DNA of 64,000 nucleotides from Salticus scenicus (lineage: Eukaryota > Arthropoda > Arachnida > Araneae > Salticidae). The notes under the pieces were generated by a model. The model saw only the letters and a program-made list of their open reading frames with translations. It did not search any database and was not told where the DNA came from. Below are positions 20,031 through 33,488 of the stretch, one piece after another. The first letter of the stretch is position 1. Every line of letters starts with the position of its first letter. A program made the translations under genes and the position numbers. The stretch is taken from contig OZ005655.1 in assembly GCA_963930645.1 (NCBI GenBank), forward strand, positions 137,129,456-137,193,455, written 5' to 3'.

Positions 20031-21164
20031 ATGAACAGAACACTTGACAAAGCAGAAGCCAAAACTGATACCTCTAAACTAGGTTTAGTTTTTGATTTAC
20101 ATCCGTGTCTAGCAACTCCATTTCTGTCATCATCCGTAGCTTTCTACAAACGCCAACTTTGTACTTTTAATTTGATTATGCATGACAATGCCACAGGTAA
20201 GTCATGTCATTACATGTGGCACGATGCAATAGCCGGTCGTCGAAATAGCTCCATGTCTACAGTCGGCTGCAAAATTATTCGAGCACTAGCAATAATCCTT
20301 GCCAAAAAAAAGTACACTTAATACAGCTTTGTTGAATAAATCCTTGTCGAGTCATGTTCTTAATCAGTCTAAGGACATGATTCGACAAGGATTTTCTTAG
20401 CAAAACAGTCTGAAGTGTACTTTTTAAATATAGGAATTATTGGCTAGTGCTCGAATAATTTTGCAGCCGACTGTACCTACGAAATGTACCTGACACTGTT
20501 ACAAGTGTAACCTTCTATTCTGACACATGCAGTGCTCAAAACAAAAATGCCCATGTGTCAGCGATATTTTTGAAGGCGATGACTGACTTCCCTCATCTCA
20601 GCATCAATCACAAATTTCTAATTTCAGGTCACTCGCACATGGAATGTGGCGTAGACCATGCTCTAATTGAGAGACCAAAGAAAAGTATGGCATTTCAAGT
20701 ATTCCACCCACATGATTGGTATCAACTTGTTCGGTCTACAGGGAAGAAAAATCAATTCACTTTTAGAGAGATGACTCAAGATGATTTTTTTGATTTTGTA
20801 CTACTGTCAATAAGCACTCTCGTTGTGAGAAAGAATAATGTCGATGGGAAGCCGTTCAAGTGGCAAGAGATACAATGGTTGGTGTTGCCAGGAAGGAGGT
20901 CAGATATTTTATAGGTACAGACTACTTGAAGGCACTTTTAAAAAAATCAGTTTTCTTCAAAGAGGCAAAACAAATCTCCGAATTACCCAGATTAACAAAC
21001 CTGTTCCAATCTCAGCGGAGAAGAAGAGAGATCAACTTACTTTGCTTCCTCTTCTGCCTCCAGTATTCCATAACTTCTACAAAACTTTACGAACATCAGC
21101 TGGCGCCGAGAACATTGACCCTGACTTAGAATTTAGTGATACTGATGAAATTGACCATTTATGA
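20031..21164 (+). pseudogene. DUF7869-like transposase-type gene, broken
   Basis: Three segments fit one family. 20031-20258 encodes LVFDLHPCLATPFLSSSVAF then YKRQLCTFNLIMHD. 20476-20880 encodes FYSDTCSAQNKN and KFLISGHSHMECGVDHALIE. 20880-21164 encodes RITQINKPVPISAEKKRD and VFHNFYKTL. The Asp and Cys-Gln-Asn-Lys-Asn block and the GHS-HME motif are typical of DUF7869 proteins, which are RNase H-fold-like and often encoded by transposons. A 214-bp MITE interrupts the gene at 20260-20473. At least two frame changes are needed to read through (near 20485-20520 and near 20880-20910). No N-terminal exons were recognised upstream. It is non-functional here. Attribution to this family is from memory of its motifs. 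Confidence 0.7.
20260..20473. mobile_element. MITE in the DUF7869-like gene, TA duplication
   Basis: A 214-bp palindromic element. Its ends CAGTCGGCTGCAAAATTATT are inverted at 20473. It is flanked by TA at 20258-20259 and 20474-20475. Long TIRs with CAGT termini fit Tc1/mariner MITEs. Confidence 0.88.
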
Positions 21165-21251
21165 CCATGACCCATGATTCAGTGGAAGGAAACACGAATA
21201 TAATATTGTGTTGGTCAATATTCTAATAATCCGAATGCTTTGTATTTTGTG

Positions 21252-21523
21252 CACTGTTAAAAATGTTTTTTTAAAAATGAGCTAAATTGTCTTGAAATAG
21301 CTCCGAAACAATATATACTTAAATTAGAAAACCCATGTACACATTTTTGAGTATAGTGACATTTTAAACATGTGGATATTGGGATTCTTATTAGTCAACC
21401 CTATTTTTGAATTTGTAAATATACTCAAAAATGAGTACATGGTTTTTCAAATTTAAGTATATATTGTATCGGAGCTATTTTGAGACAATTTAGCTCATTT
21501 TTAAGGAACTAATTTTTACAGTG
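21252..21523. mobile_element. Palindromic MITE, TIR CACTGTTAAAAAT
   Basis: Inverted arms of about 110 bp run from CACTGTTAAAAA to TTTTTACAGTG and share GAGCTAAATTGTCT and GTATATATTGT blocks. The target duplication is not clear. Confidence 0.8.
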
Positions 21524-23430
21524 TGTTTTAACTTTGGTGTTTTGCTTGTGGATTATTAATGACGTACTTTGTTGCCATTTAATAGGGTGATACATATTTT
21601 CGTTTTTTATGTATTATTTTGCTTTTAATCTATTAGTATTATTATTTGTTTATTATCATTTTTATTATTAACTATTTTCAACTACAGTATATCGTTTATT
21701 ATGATTTATATTCTTCTAATCTTATAAAGTTTTATAACACAAAAGGACAATGAAATTATATAACAACAGCTTCTAGAGGTAAAATACAAAAATATCTAAT
21801 CATTTTTTAAACTGATTTACCTCTCAATCAGTTTAGCTTGATGTTGAATAGATACAAGTACAATCTAACTACCCTTCCATCTGTGGTCTTAAGGTGAAGC
21901 TTAGATAGCAGTACATTTTGAATGTCAAATTGATATTCGGGCATGCGTTGTGAAATGCCCCCCAAAAAACTCATTTAAAAAAATTAGTTAAACCTAAAAG
22001 GGAAGACAAAATTATTATTATTAAATGAGATCAATCCAATCTATTTAATTAATTTCTTTATTAAGAATCATCAATTAAAATTTCACATAGTTTATATTAA
22101 AAGACTGATCTATCATAAATTTCAGAGATGAGTGCAGAGATTTCGGGATAGATATGTTTCTCCAAAAATAAACACATTTTACAATTTTAATTAGACTGAC
22201 TGACCAAATAAATTAAAGTTTACTTTCTCATCGTCACCGGGTTATGGGGGAGGCAGGCACAAACTTTGTATAAGATGCAAACACAGGACCGGTGCGCCAT
22301 AGTAATACTCTTGCAGGCACAGTGTAGCACAATCACACAACATTTGAAAATCGAGTACTTAATTTTTTTAGTAATTAACTGTTTTTAATTGAGGCCAAAG
22401 CTGAGCCCTCTGTAAAAATGCAATGCTCATAGCTTTAAGAGCAGTAAAATTTGCCTTTCTGCAACCTTTAGGAAGTATAGGCAAAAGACCATTTAGCAGG
22501 GAGAGAAAACAAACAATCATCTCCAGAAGAATTCGAGACCATCTGCGAGAGAGTTTTTCTTTTTCTTTTCTTTTCTTTTTTTTTTTTTTTCTCTCTTGGG
22601 GTCCTCTCACTATCATTTTTGTAGGAGGTCTCGTTTTTTTAATTTCTTATTGGGTTTCTTTACTTTGTTGGATCTCCTGCTTTTTTATTGGGTTTTTTCT
22701 TCTCCAGTCCTCTTGCTTCCAGATCTCATGGTATATTTCTCTTTATTCAGTGGCGGGAACCTGAGGTTCCATCTGTGTGGTCATGTCATTGAGTGCTAGT
22801 TGTAAACAGGGTCGTAAATCGGTTGGGAATCAGTAATATACTTTTTATGGCTGTTCTTTGTATGAATACCTTTTGTGATTTGATTTCTTCTGTTTCTTAA
22901 AAAAATAACGGCTGCACTCTGTCCAGCAATTGAGTAGTATTGCACACCAGATATTTTTTATTTGGTATATTTTATCAAGTGCATATTATCTTTACTTGAT
23001 TACTTCATAGACATTGAAGGTCTTTGAGCATTAATTTTCAATAATTATGTAATAATTCCTATCTTTAATATGAGAGTCTATAATATTGTATTCAATTCCT
23101 TGTTTGGGGTAATAAATTCTTTCAATAATGTTGATCTTTCATAATTCACTAACTTGGATTTATCATGGATTAACCCCTTACCTAATAACCTTTCATTAAT
23201 CTGAAATTTCTAAGATGAAAGCATTGGGTAATCCTGCACCACTTTGTTCATGTATCTCATTAAAGTCATGAATTAATATGTTGAGGAAGTTAGAATTGAT
23301 AATCCCTTATTTTTATTAGGTTTAAAATCTTTTGAACATCCCCTGAGATCCTAAATCCAGTATTTCTTAATGCTGCAGCCAAGTATTTGGACTGTCAGCA
23401 TAATCATATTGTTAAATGAATGTACAAGTT
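21524..23430. other. Interior of the DUF7869-type transposon, non-coding
   Basis: AT-rich with a T-rich run at 22558-22590. Short open frames at 22423-22764 show no similarity I recognise. The 22230-22560 part is less AT-rich than its surroundings, but I can assign nothing to it. Confidence 0.45.
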
Positions 23431-23709
23431 AAAGTGGTAAAAAAGAGTTAAGTCCTGGGTAGAGTGATACAAAGAATTTAAGTGAATTTAAGTCCTGCAG
23501 GCATTTTTTCGAAACTATATAAATCTGTTAAAAATAAACAAACTTCAAAATTAAATGTATGTAGTTTATTCACAAAATTGTATAGTATGATAATATTCTG
23601 GTTAAAACTGTATTGAACGTATAAGTTTTTATACAGAATTTTTTGAACTTTATTTTTAGTCTCCTGAAAAATCAAGAATATGGACTTAAATCCTTTATAC
23701 TTATCAGTA

Positions 23710-26700
23710 CAGATATGGGGTCTTAAAATTAATAATAATTATTATTTTAAATTTCATATCTAGAGGTTTAAAATTTTTTTAATTACATGACAAGTATTGA
23801 AAGTTGCAACTCTTGATGTTTGATGACGATATTTTTCCTTAAATTGGTGTTTAAAAAGAAACAAACTATAATTATGAATAGCCAAAATTTTGTTGTTTTA
23901 CATTTAGGTGCAGGTAAATATGTAGAAGAAAACAGTTTTTAAATCAATAATAATGATTTTGATTATAATAAAATAAAGAATAGTTATGCACAAATTATTC
24001 ATGATTGTTCACTTACAAATTGGCTTTCGTCTCTACAAATTACTTGCTACGTTCATCTTCATACTTTCTCTTTTAATATAAGAAAGTTTTAAATACAAAG
24101 ACTTTTTTTTTTTTTTTTACGAATTAAACTTCGTGTCTAAATACGTTGTTTATGAATTATGTTAAATATAATTGCTTGTAAATATCATTCATACCTCTAG
24201 AGTACTATTCCATGAAAATTTAATTTCATAAAGCTACCATAGATTAAGTAGCTTATCTTCTTTATATAAAAAAAATATTACATTTATTGAATGTGGAAAG
24301 AAGTTTAAACATTATAAGCATTTTACTAAAGTAGGTTCCATATGCAAATTTGCTAAGTAATGCAAGTGTCTGATTTCTTAAAGAGTCTGAAAATTCAGAC
24401 GTGTTTGTTGTATAAATTGCACATATTTACGTGTTTCACACATATTTGTATCGGAATTGGTATTTCAGACGCATTTGTCTTAAATTAAGATATTTATAAC
24501 GTCTATGCTCTATATTAAAACATTTACATGTCTTAAATGCCTTTTCAGCTGTTTTTATATCTTACTTCAAAACCATTTTATTTGCAGTGTATATATTGAG
24601 AATTATATAAATTGTTAAATATATTTATCGTATATCTGTTTTAGTATATTATGTCGAATACATTTCATATAAAAAATTTGTAAGTACATGTTTAATTACT
24701 TAGAATAAGTACCTGATTTTCATGTCTCTAAATATAACTTATAAATAAATAAAATAAAATGTTTTAACTAAAAAAATATTGTTTAAGAAATGTAGAAATA
24801 TCACTTGCTGTAGAATATGTAATAATGCTGCAGAATGTGTAGTAGCACATTCTGCAGATGAATGAAAACGACTTAAGGAAATGGTGGAAATAACACTGCT
24901 CTGCAAAAAGTTTTTTTTTTCAAGCCCTGATACCATTCTTGCTGATTCTTAAGTAAAATAATCTCCTGAATCATAATATGACCACCATTTTGTCCAATCG
25001 CTCACTGTTTTCTTGGGATGCCACCCCCCCTCCCCTAATTTTTATCACTATTCGGTAATTCTGTGACCACTAATTTGATTTGGAAAATAGAAAATAATTA
25101 ATTTAACACTTAATATATATATATATATATATAATGTGTAATAAATAAATAAATAAATAATAATAGTAATTGTTTAATAAAATTTAATAAATGTAATTCA
25201 TAATTTCAGTGACAACCCCCCCCCCCCCCATAAATTATCCCCTTTCCGCAAATGTTCATGTTTCAAAATTTATCACTTCTGTAGCCCCTCAGAAGATATT
25301 TAGCAGTTGAAATAATCCTTTTCCGCCCTACAAATCAAATTTATAGCCGTAAAATTACCGAAAAGATATAAAAATAGTAGGGCGTCCATAAAAAATAGTG
25401 GGTGACAGGGCAAAACGGGTGTTATATTCGGATTCATGAGGTCATCTTACATAAGAATTTGTAAAAATGATGCTGGGGCCGATTTTCATGTAGAACAGTG
25501 TAATAAAAAATAAATAAAAGAAGAAGAAACTAAAAACTGAGAAGAATGTAAAAGAATATTTATTTTTCTTCTGTCCATTTAAAATTGCTTTTTCTTCTTC
25601 ATTGCCAAGGCGTCATATTGAAATATAAAATAAAGTTATTGAATTTTTTCTTTAAATGTATTAGAATTCATCGTAGAATATTCATCCTATAAAAAATTTA
25701 ATAACTAAAAAGGAAAGCAATTTATATTTAAAATTTAAACAATTTTATAATTAATAAAATTTAATAAAAATTATTTTATATTGATTAGTGTATTAAAACC
25801 TAATTATCTTACAAACTTCAGCACTAGAATAATTATTATTTCGTGTGTGTGTGTGTCTTAGAATATAATGTAGATGATTCTGCTTACATATTTCATTAAC
25901 AAATTATCATTACAAATAGCACAAAAAGAAAAAAAAATGTTTTTGTTATGCATATATTTTCATATTTGAAAAATGCTGATAATCTTATTATACTCAAAAG
26001 TCATTAAGGAATAAAAAATATATTAAGATGTCGTCTCTAATGAGCTGAGAATGCATTCAAACAACTCTTCTAAAGTTCAACATTTTCCTAATTATGCAAT
26101 TATAAAAAGTGGAAAATGTCATTTACAATAAAAATTAAACTTTAAGGTATCTTTCTTTTATGTTATGAAATGAAATTAATCTAATTCATTTATAGATTAT
26201 AAATTTATGTAAGTGAATTATCATATTTTTGTTTATCTCATTGTAATCTTATCTTCTTTAATTGCTTTCATTTGCTTAATGGAATGTATTTCCCGCAAGA
26301 ATGCTAAAATAAATAAGTTATCTGGAAAGAAGATAATGAAAAATATTTGACATGCATATTATTTATTAAACGAATGTCAACTTTGAAATATATTTCATGA
26401 ATAATCATGTTCCAAAAGCAACTCCTTTTTTTTTCTTTAAGATTTTGTTATTAAACTTCTAAATACATGTGTTGTAATGTAAAGTATAATATGCTTATAC
26501 ACAGATGTGTGTTTTAATGTAAAATTTACCTTTATCTCAGATTTTATTTCTGAAATTTAAAGAAAGATTAGCAAAAATTTACGGAGATTCAATTTAATAA
26601 ATCACATATTAGAACCTTTTTACTGAAATCGGATTTTGTCATCCTGTCTTCGTGTCACGCTAATAAGCAAGGCGCCTTCACTTTAAAGAAAATTTAAGGA
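23710..26700. other. AT-rich sequence, no gene seen
   Basis: A TA microsatellite at 25113-25132, an AAAT run near 25142-25160, a C-run at 25216-25229, and short poly-A/T tracts. No coding similarity or terminal repeats recognised. Confidence 0.6.
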
Positions 26701-26709
26701 TTTAATTTT

Positions 26710-26783
26710 GCCTCTTGATGGCTCAGTTGGTTAGAGCGTCATGCTAAAAACGCGAGAGCCGTTAGTTCAATTCTCGAAGGGCC
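26710..26783 (+). pseudogene. tRNA-Ile-like sequence, unit 1
   Basis: It has an A box (TGGCTCAGTTGGTTAGAGCG), an anticodon-loop region GTCATGCTAAAAACGC that resembles tRNA-Ile(AAT) with the anticodon changed to AAA, and a B box (AGTTCAATTCTC). The acceptor stem is only partly paired. It is the best preserved of three tandem tRNA-like units. Confidence 0.7.
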
Positions 26784-27080
26784 GAGGTGTTTATTTTAGC
26801 AGATATTTAATAGAAAATGTGTCAATTGATAAATGAAAATTTTTCATTGTCTAATAAGTTTCCTAAAAATTTTCAAAGATTTTTTTTTTAAAAACAATTT
26901 TTTTATCTAGTAACTAAAAACCACAAAATAAAAATTTGAGTAAGAAAAATTAAATAAGTAAATATTTAATTTTTTTCAGAAACTTTTTATTGAAACTAGA
27001 TTTTTGTCATCGTGTTTTTGTGTCACTCTGAAAAACAAGGTGCCTCCACTTTTTTTTTGCAAATGTAAGCAAATTTTTCC

Positions 27081-27153
27081 GTCACTCGTTAATTTAGTTG
27101 GTTAAAGCGACGTGTCAATAACGCAATGGTCATGGATTCGATCCTCGAAGGCC
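27081..27153 (+). pseudogene. tRNA-Ile-like sequence, unit 2
   Basis: TTAGTTGGTTAAAGCG A-box-like block, GTGTCAATAACGC anticodon region (AAT retained), B box GGATTCGATCC. The stems are degenerate. Confidence 0.55.
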
Positions 27154-27573
27154 AATGTGTTTCTTTTTTGGAGATAATAAATTGAAAATATGTCAACTGG
27201 TAAAAGAAATCTTTCATTTTCTGCACAGTATCTTAAGAAATTTTGACTAGTTTTAAGGAGCCTTTTTTTTTTTTTTTTTTTTGTTATAGAAATGCACAAA
27301 GAAAAAACTTAAATAGAAAAAAAAACCTGGAAGCTTTATATCGTGGAACCCTAAAAAACATAAAATAAAAATTTATTCCTGCATAGACGTGCTATAAAAA
27401 ATAAAAGTTTAAAGAATAAGAAAATTTTAAAGAAAAATATAGATATTTCCCTTTTGCAAAAAATGAAAACTTTTAAATATTCATAATATTTTAAAAAGCA
27501 TTTCGGAACAATATTTTATTTTTATGTGTATTTATTAGGTTTTTCTTTTATGTTTTATGACTTTTCTTCATTG

Positions 27574-27642
27574 TTCTTTGCCTTTTAGTTTAAGCGTCAT
27601 GCTAATTAACTCGATGGTTGTGGGTTCGATCGTACAAGAGCC
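27574..27642 (+). pseudogene. tRNA-Ile-like sequence, unit 3
   Basis: AGCGTCATGCTAATTAACTCG anticodon region, B box GGGTTCGATCG. The D arm is shortened. Confidence 0.5.
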
Positions 27643-27779
27643 TATGAGTTACTTTTTTGCAGATAATTATTTGAAAAGGTGTCAATTGATAAAAGAAAAT
27701 CTTTCAATGTCTACACAGTTTCCTAAGAACTCCCGATTAGATTTTTTAAAAGCTTTCTTTTTCTGTAACTAAAAAACAC

Positions 27780-28262
27780 AAAATAAAAATTTAAGTAAAA
27801 ATACCTTTTTTAACAATAGAAGCTTTTTATTAGGGGGTCCTAAAAATCATAAAATAAAAATGTATTTGTGCAAAGATATGCTATAAAGAAATGAAAGTTT
27901 CAGCACTAAGAAAATTCTAGAGAAAAATATAGATATTTCTCTTTTACAAGAAATGAAAATATTTAAATATTTTAAATATTTTTAAAAACATTCCAGACCT
28001 TTGAAATTTATGGCTTTTCGAATATTCATACAAAAACTAATAACTAACAATATTGGTTTCGAATGCTTTTTTTAAAAATTTTTCATATTTAAAAATTTTC
28101 ATATCTTGTAAAAGAGTAGAATTTTCTTATTGCTGAAACTTTCACTTCTCTATAGCATATCCTTGCTCGAATAAATTTTATTTTATGATTGTTAGGAGTC
28201 CACAATAAAAAGGTTCTACTGTTTAAAAAGGTATTTTTATATAAATTTTTATTTTAAATTTT
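27780..28262. repeat. Hairpin at the end of the tRNA-like array
   Basis: 27780-27985 is repeated in reverse complement at about 28055-28262, with arms of about 205 bp and a few mismatches. Shared text includes 'atatgctata', 'tgaaagtttcag' and 'aagaaaattct'. Confidence 0.8.
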
Positions 28263-31200
28263 CATATAGCTTCTATGGTGCCCACCACAGTCCGTTCCCA
28301 GCTATTTAACCCATTTAATCGTTGAACGATCTATAGCAATGAAAGTGGTGTCTAAAGTGGCTATGCGTTACTAAATGTGAACACATACAGTGCCATCAGA
28401 TGAAAAACAGCGTATTTCTATCTCAAAAACGGCACAAAATAAGTGAAATTAAAAAGGTTAATTGCAAAATTACAGAGCAGCAATGATTTAATACGAGAGC
28501 ACAGTGACGTGCTAAAACGATCTTAGAAGGAAAAAGACTAATATTTAACAACAAATACCTTTATTTTCATTGTTCGAAGTTTTGTCCGTCTGCTGCGACG
28601 CACATTTTGACTATTGTTTGAACTTCACATTGCACAAGTTGTTGCGCAGCGGATGACAAATATACTAATATGTAAAGTTTAAACAAGAGACCAGATGTGC
28701 TTCTCTGCCAGCAGATAGAAGTTTAAAAATTGAAAATGAAAAGTGTCTTGTTATATCTAGTTATTTGTTTCTTTCTAATATCGTTTCTTCATGCCTCAGT
28801 GTAAGAAATAAAGAACAAACAAATGCACGTTTTAAAGGTTCTATTTTAAACAATAATGTCCACAAAGTGCCTTTTCGTACTATTTGCAAGAAAAGCCTAA
28901 ACAAAGATTAGTTTTATGAAAGTCAGGCTAATCAAGTAATTCTCGGAATAAAAGAGTTCCGATAAGACAATGTCCAGCAGTTAGAACTTTATAACTTGTT
29001 ATATGAATTGATAGAGGGCTCAGAGGTCGAGAGTTTAAATATGCTTCTGTTAAAGTGAATAGTGTTTTGATTCCTTCGGTCGTAAGCAGACTGCCTTTAC
29101 AAGCTTGTCGAAGGTGGCGCTTTGCCAGTATGAAAGAGGATCTCCATAATCATCCAAATTAAGGACCATAAGGTGACAAAAAATGTCGTAAGATTTGACA
29201 ATGGGTACTAAAATTTTCATTGGGCAAGACTTTAGCAAGGGCTATCAACTTCTTCAGGTAAGTAGTAGTATATATAAATATTTTTTCATTGTCGAATTAT
29301 ATATCGGAGAGTTAGCTGCTGCGTGCTATAAAACGTTATACACTGACGTTTAAATTAAAGCAACAACCGGTTTTCCTATTTTATTCTTTTGCACGTAACT
29401 TTTAAACAAATAAACATAAGAACATAAAATTTGGATGGCATGTTCGTTATTATATCATTAATTGAATTTTATAAAACTTAGCATAGATAATAATTTTAAA
29501 ACTAATAATCGTTCAATATTTCTCAAAAGAAAACTTTGGCAAAAATGAAACATTTCAAAAATGTTAGAACAGAAAGTTTAAGAAAAATGATATTAATAAT
29601 GGATTACAGATAGGTGAAAATGCACGTGCTTTCAAATGTTAAACAAAATCCCAATTTTCTTTTTGTATTCACTTTTATGTTACTTTTACAACGGACTTTT
29701 TGAAAAAAACATATTTACTAATTTATAAGCTAAGAGCATCACTGTCATATCCAATTTTCAAATTTCTATGTATAACTTTTAAAAGTTATCCACAAGCGAA
29801 AAAAAGAAGGAAAAAAAAAAAAAAAAAGACGCGACATTAGTTCTACACTATGCGCATTTGGCAACGGTCTGGGACTCATACTAAAGAGTGGTCCGAAGAC
29901 ATGCCTTCAAATATTTGATCCTCTACAGAGGGGATGGCTCCCCTGCTTCAACAATCTTCAAAGGTATAATTTGTGATGGAAACATGAAGGACAATGAGGC
30001 CACGACGGATTTCACGAGCAACATACTAGTAACGTACAAAACATTCTTAAACCAGCTTGATTTTGCAATGAACCCGCAATTTTCCGATTATGAGCTTGAC
30101 TCTCTACTGACCAGGCTACTGTGCTCTCCCCCCTCCCCCAATCATATGTTAAGAACAAAAATATTTTTTCCTATGCACATAACTTATACTTGAGAATATT
30201 TTTAATAATTCTTCAAGAGTCATTAAAATCAATAAGTGCTATATTTTAATGCGTGAATTAATATACATTGAATAAACAAAAATTTATAACAAACATAATT
30301 ACACTTAACAGAATGAAAACAATTCAGAAGTTCTACATTTAAGTTAATTCATTCATTATTAACTGACCACTTAGTAAATTAACTTATTTTACCTATCACC
30401 GGCGTTCTAATGGAAGAAACGTGATAAAAAGCATAAGATTTCGCGCTTTACCGTTGAAAACGTCCAAATATTATTATTATATAAAATTAAATGTAAATAA
30501 TATATATTTTTTCTTTTTATATATTAATTAATTAACTAATGTTTAATTTATAAATATATAAAAGAAAAGAAAGGACTATTCACCCCAATTAGCCCAAATA
30601 TTTCTAAAAAGCGAACTACGTCACGACACATTTGATTCATTGAGTTCCATTTATTCTGTTTAATAGGGGTGCAAACATTTTTTTTTTATTTCCCTTTAAA
30701 TAGTTTACTTAGTGTATAAAATAAACAAATAGTATCATTTAGATTCCCATATGCATGATTTATATTAATGAAAATAAGGTTGACTACCGGTTAAATACTA
30801 CAACAGGAACAAGAATTTAAACAACATTTTCAACATAAATTGAGTCTCATTCTCGGATTCTAGATATAATTGAGTAAAAAAAGTCTTATTTCTCTGCATG
30901 ATGATTTTGTCTAGCATAAAATTTAACAGTTATTTAAATTCTGGAACACATTCTAATAATATAAGTCAATTTCTATACATTGGATGCAGTGTAACCATGT
31001 TATAATGTTCTTAATAAAAATGGCATCCATAGACAGCAATTGTATGAGATCCTTTTTTATGAGATTATACCGACAGAGGAATATGAAATATACACTAAAA
31101 GATACACAGCTCGTTCCTTGTAATGATAAATATATATATCAATAAAAAATCGGAATTTTTTTGTTCAGTAATGTAATTCTTAAGTCTATAAACATATTTT

Positions 31201-32452
31201 TTCACTGATGAAAATGAAGTTTTTAAGCATATTAGTTCTGTATGTGAATGAAAGTAACTTTAATGCTCTGTATCTCTGTTAAATTGTCTTTTAAAAAATT
31301 CCCTCCTCAGACTACTGTGATAAAAAACATTTTGTTGTGTCCCTATACGCGAGATACAAACAGTACATAGAAAACTACACAATTATGTAGCTCAAAAACA
31401 ATTTTGACAATTTAAGAATCAATCGGACGGTTTTGTTAAGCGCTATGGTGTCACACAAACATAGGCACACAGGTTCACAGAGATACACAGACAGAAAGCT
31501 TTTTTAAGTCTCTGTGCAGACCTGCACTAATGTTTCAGCAATTATTAAAAAGAAGATATTTATCAGTTACATTTAAATATAATTCCTATCACCTTCTTTT
31601 CTTCCAAATTAAATGACGCCGTTTTATTTCCTTTTCCTTTTTCTTTTCTTTTTTTTTTTTTTAAGTTAATAATGATAGGAATGATAAAAGTCATAAATAA
31701 ACTGTTATAGTTGTTCTTTTCTTTTGGATCACAAAATTAATTATAATAAATCCTATACTTATATTACATATATTGGTTTTATTACAAGTAGTGTTTAAAA
31801 ACAAAATCACTAAATCAATTTTAGAATAGTTAATTCTTGTTTTTTGCTGTATAGCATACGAATATAAAATATAATTTTTTAATAAATATAAATCTGAAAT
31901 TGTTACTATTTTCGTAGGCCACATTTACGTAATAGTTTTCTTTTCTTACCGTAACATGGATTCCCATTATCTCAAATAAAAGAAAATACCTCCAATAATC
32001 CGCTTATATATACTTTGTCCTAAGGTTCTTATCTTACATTTCAAGATCAAGCAAAGCTGGATTTAAACTCAGTTTGTTCAGGGTATTTTCGTTATAATAT
32101 GACCTTCAAGAAGATTACTTTAAAACATTACAAAATAAACTGTTCTTCGTTTTACAACAATAAATCTTTGTAAAGATTTGTAAGATCATGACCGAAATTT
32201 TATTTTATATTTATATTTATATGTTATTTGTTTTATTTTATTTTATTGAGACTTTTGCTCTTTTTAAACAAAATAAATAAAATGAATAAGATTATTAATT
32301 TCTTCATTTTCAGTTTTATTTTAATAACGTGGAAATATTTGTTTACATAAAAATATTCATTTACATGAATAAAGGTGCAAAAATTTTCTCCGCAAGACGA
32401 ATTCTCTTACACCACTATTTTTTATTAATAATATCCTATCATAGCCAACCTT

Positions 32453-32486
<34 letters not shown>

Positions 32487-32783
32487 AAAAATTATTTATA
32501 AAAAATGGTGAGGTAGGAATAGGGCCTATATTGAGATGAAATTTCTTGCACCCCTGTACATGGAAAATTCGTTGTGAAACATCTATTTATAATGTCTAAA
32601 TTTTAAATAATTTAGAAAAGTAAAATATTCAAATTTTGTCACATAATAATGTCCTAGAGTAAGTCATTATAGACTGGCTCAAAACATTCTAAAAGTCTTG
32701 TGTAATTGTATAAATAAATGTTTTGTCAATACTAAAGTTATGTCAGGACAAAATGCTATTATAAAATCGTATATATATACATA
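28263..32783. other. Long stretch without a recognised gene
   Basis: The open frame at 29888-30193 (101 codons) has no similarity I recognise. At 31430-31505 a 'cacacaaacataggcacacaggttcacagagatacacagacag'-style stretch resembles tails of common arthropod repeats. TA microsatellite at 32457-32482. Otherwise AT-rich and featureless. Confidence 0.5.
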
Positions 32784-33456
32784 CACTCCTGCTCAAAAGT
32801 TCAGCCAGATTTGCAAACGATTTTTTTTTTTTTCAATTTAAAAACTTATTTCTTGGTGAAATGGTTTCAAATATTCGGTAATTAAAGAACTGGGTCTTGC
32901 TCATGTTTTTCAGTGAAGATTTGTTTTAAGACAACATTTAGAGGACCGATAACAAATTGAGCAATTTCAATAATGTTTGGGATCAACCCTGTGTCGTTAA
33001 GTAAACGAAATGAACTGTAACTTTTAGATGTGTTAACATAGATCCAGTTCAATTTGTGGATGAATTTGTGTGACGATAACATATTAAATAAAGGAGATAT
33101 AAGCATTTATTTTAAAACTTCAAAAAAATCAGCATGTTTTATATTTCTAATATACAGAATTTTCAATGAAACTTATTCCAACTTTCAGATAAGTTGGAAA
33201 AACACTTTTTAAACAATATACTGCAATCGGAATACAAATACCTTAAATATCTCATGAAATATGAGCATTTTTATGAAAAACGCTTTCACTTCGCATGTGG
33301 GAAAGATAATATATATATGGATATATATATATATATATATTGCACAGGTTGAAAGTGCTTTTCGAACTTATCTGAAATTGGAAATAATTTTCGTTAAACA
33401 CTCTGCATATTAAAAAAAAAAAAAAAAAACGCGGATTTTTCTTTTTCTTTTTTTTT

Positions 33457-33488
<32 letters not shown>

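Larger units (their letters stand above)
19412..23707 (+). mobile_element. 4.3-kb DNA transposon with DUF7869-like gene
   Basis: Terminal inverted repeats of 27 bp, identical by eye, begin CTGATAAGTATAAAGG (19412 rightward, 23707 leftward) and are flanked by TA at 19410-19411 and 23708-23709. The left 330 bp carry six copies of a GGTATAAAGGATTTAAGTC-like motif, and diverged copies lie near 23430-23500. The interior holds a broken transposase-like gene and two MITE insertions. I do not recognise a named superfamily from the ends. Confidence 0.75.
26710..27985 (+). repeat. Three tandem units each headed by a tRNA-Ile-like sequence
   Basis: Unit heads lie at about 26710, 27081 and 27574. Each is followed by related text: a GCAGATAAT-like block, 'atgtgtcaattgataaaagaaaatctttcattgtct', 'cagtttcctaag', then A-rich blocks with 'aaaaacacaaaataaaaattta' and 'agatatttctcttttacaagaaatgaaaa'. 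The units diverge by indels. Confidence 0.75.

Noticed and set aside
22423..22764. 113-codon frame in the DUF7869-type element as a second element gene
   Set aside because: The C-terminal half is a T-rich run, and I recognise nothing in the first half.
29888..30193. 101-codon open frame as a gene
   Set aside because: No motif, no family resemblance, no neighbouring exon or element structure. Not listed as a CDS.
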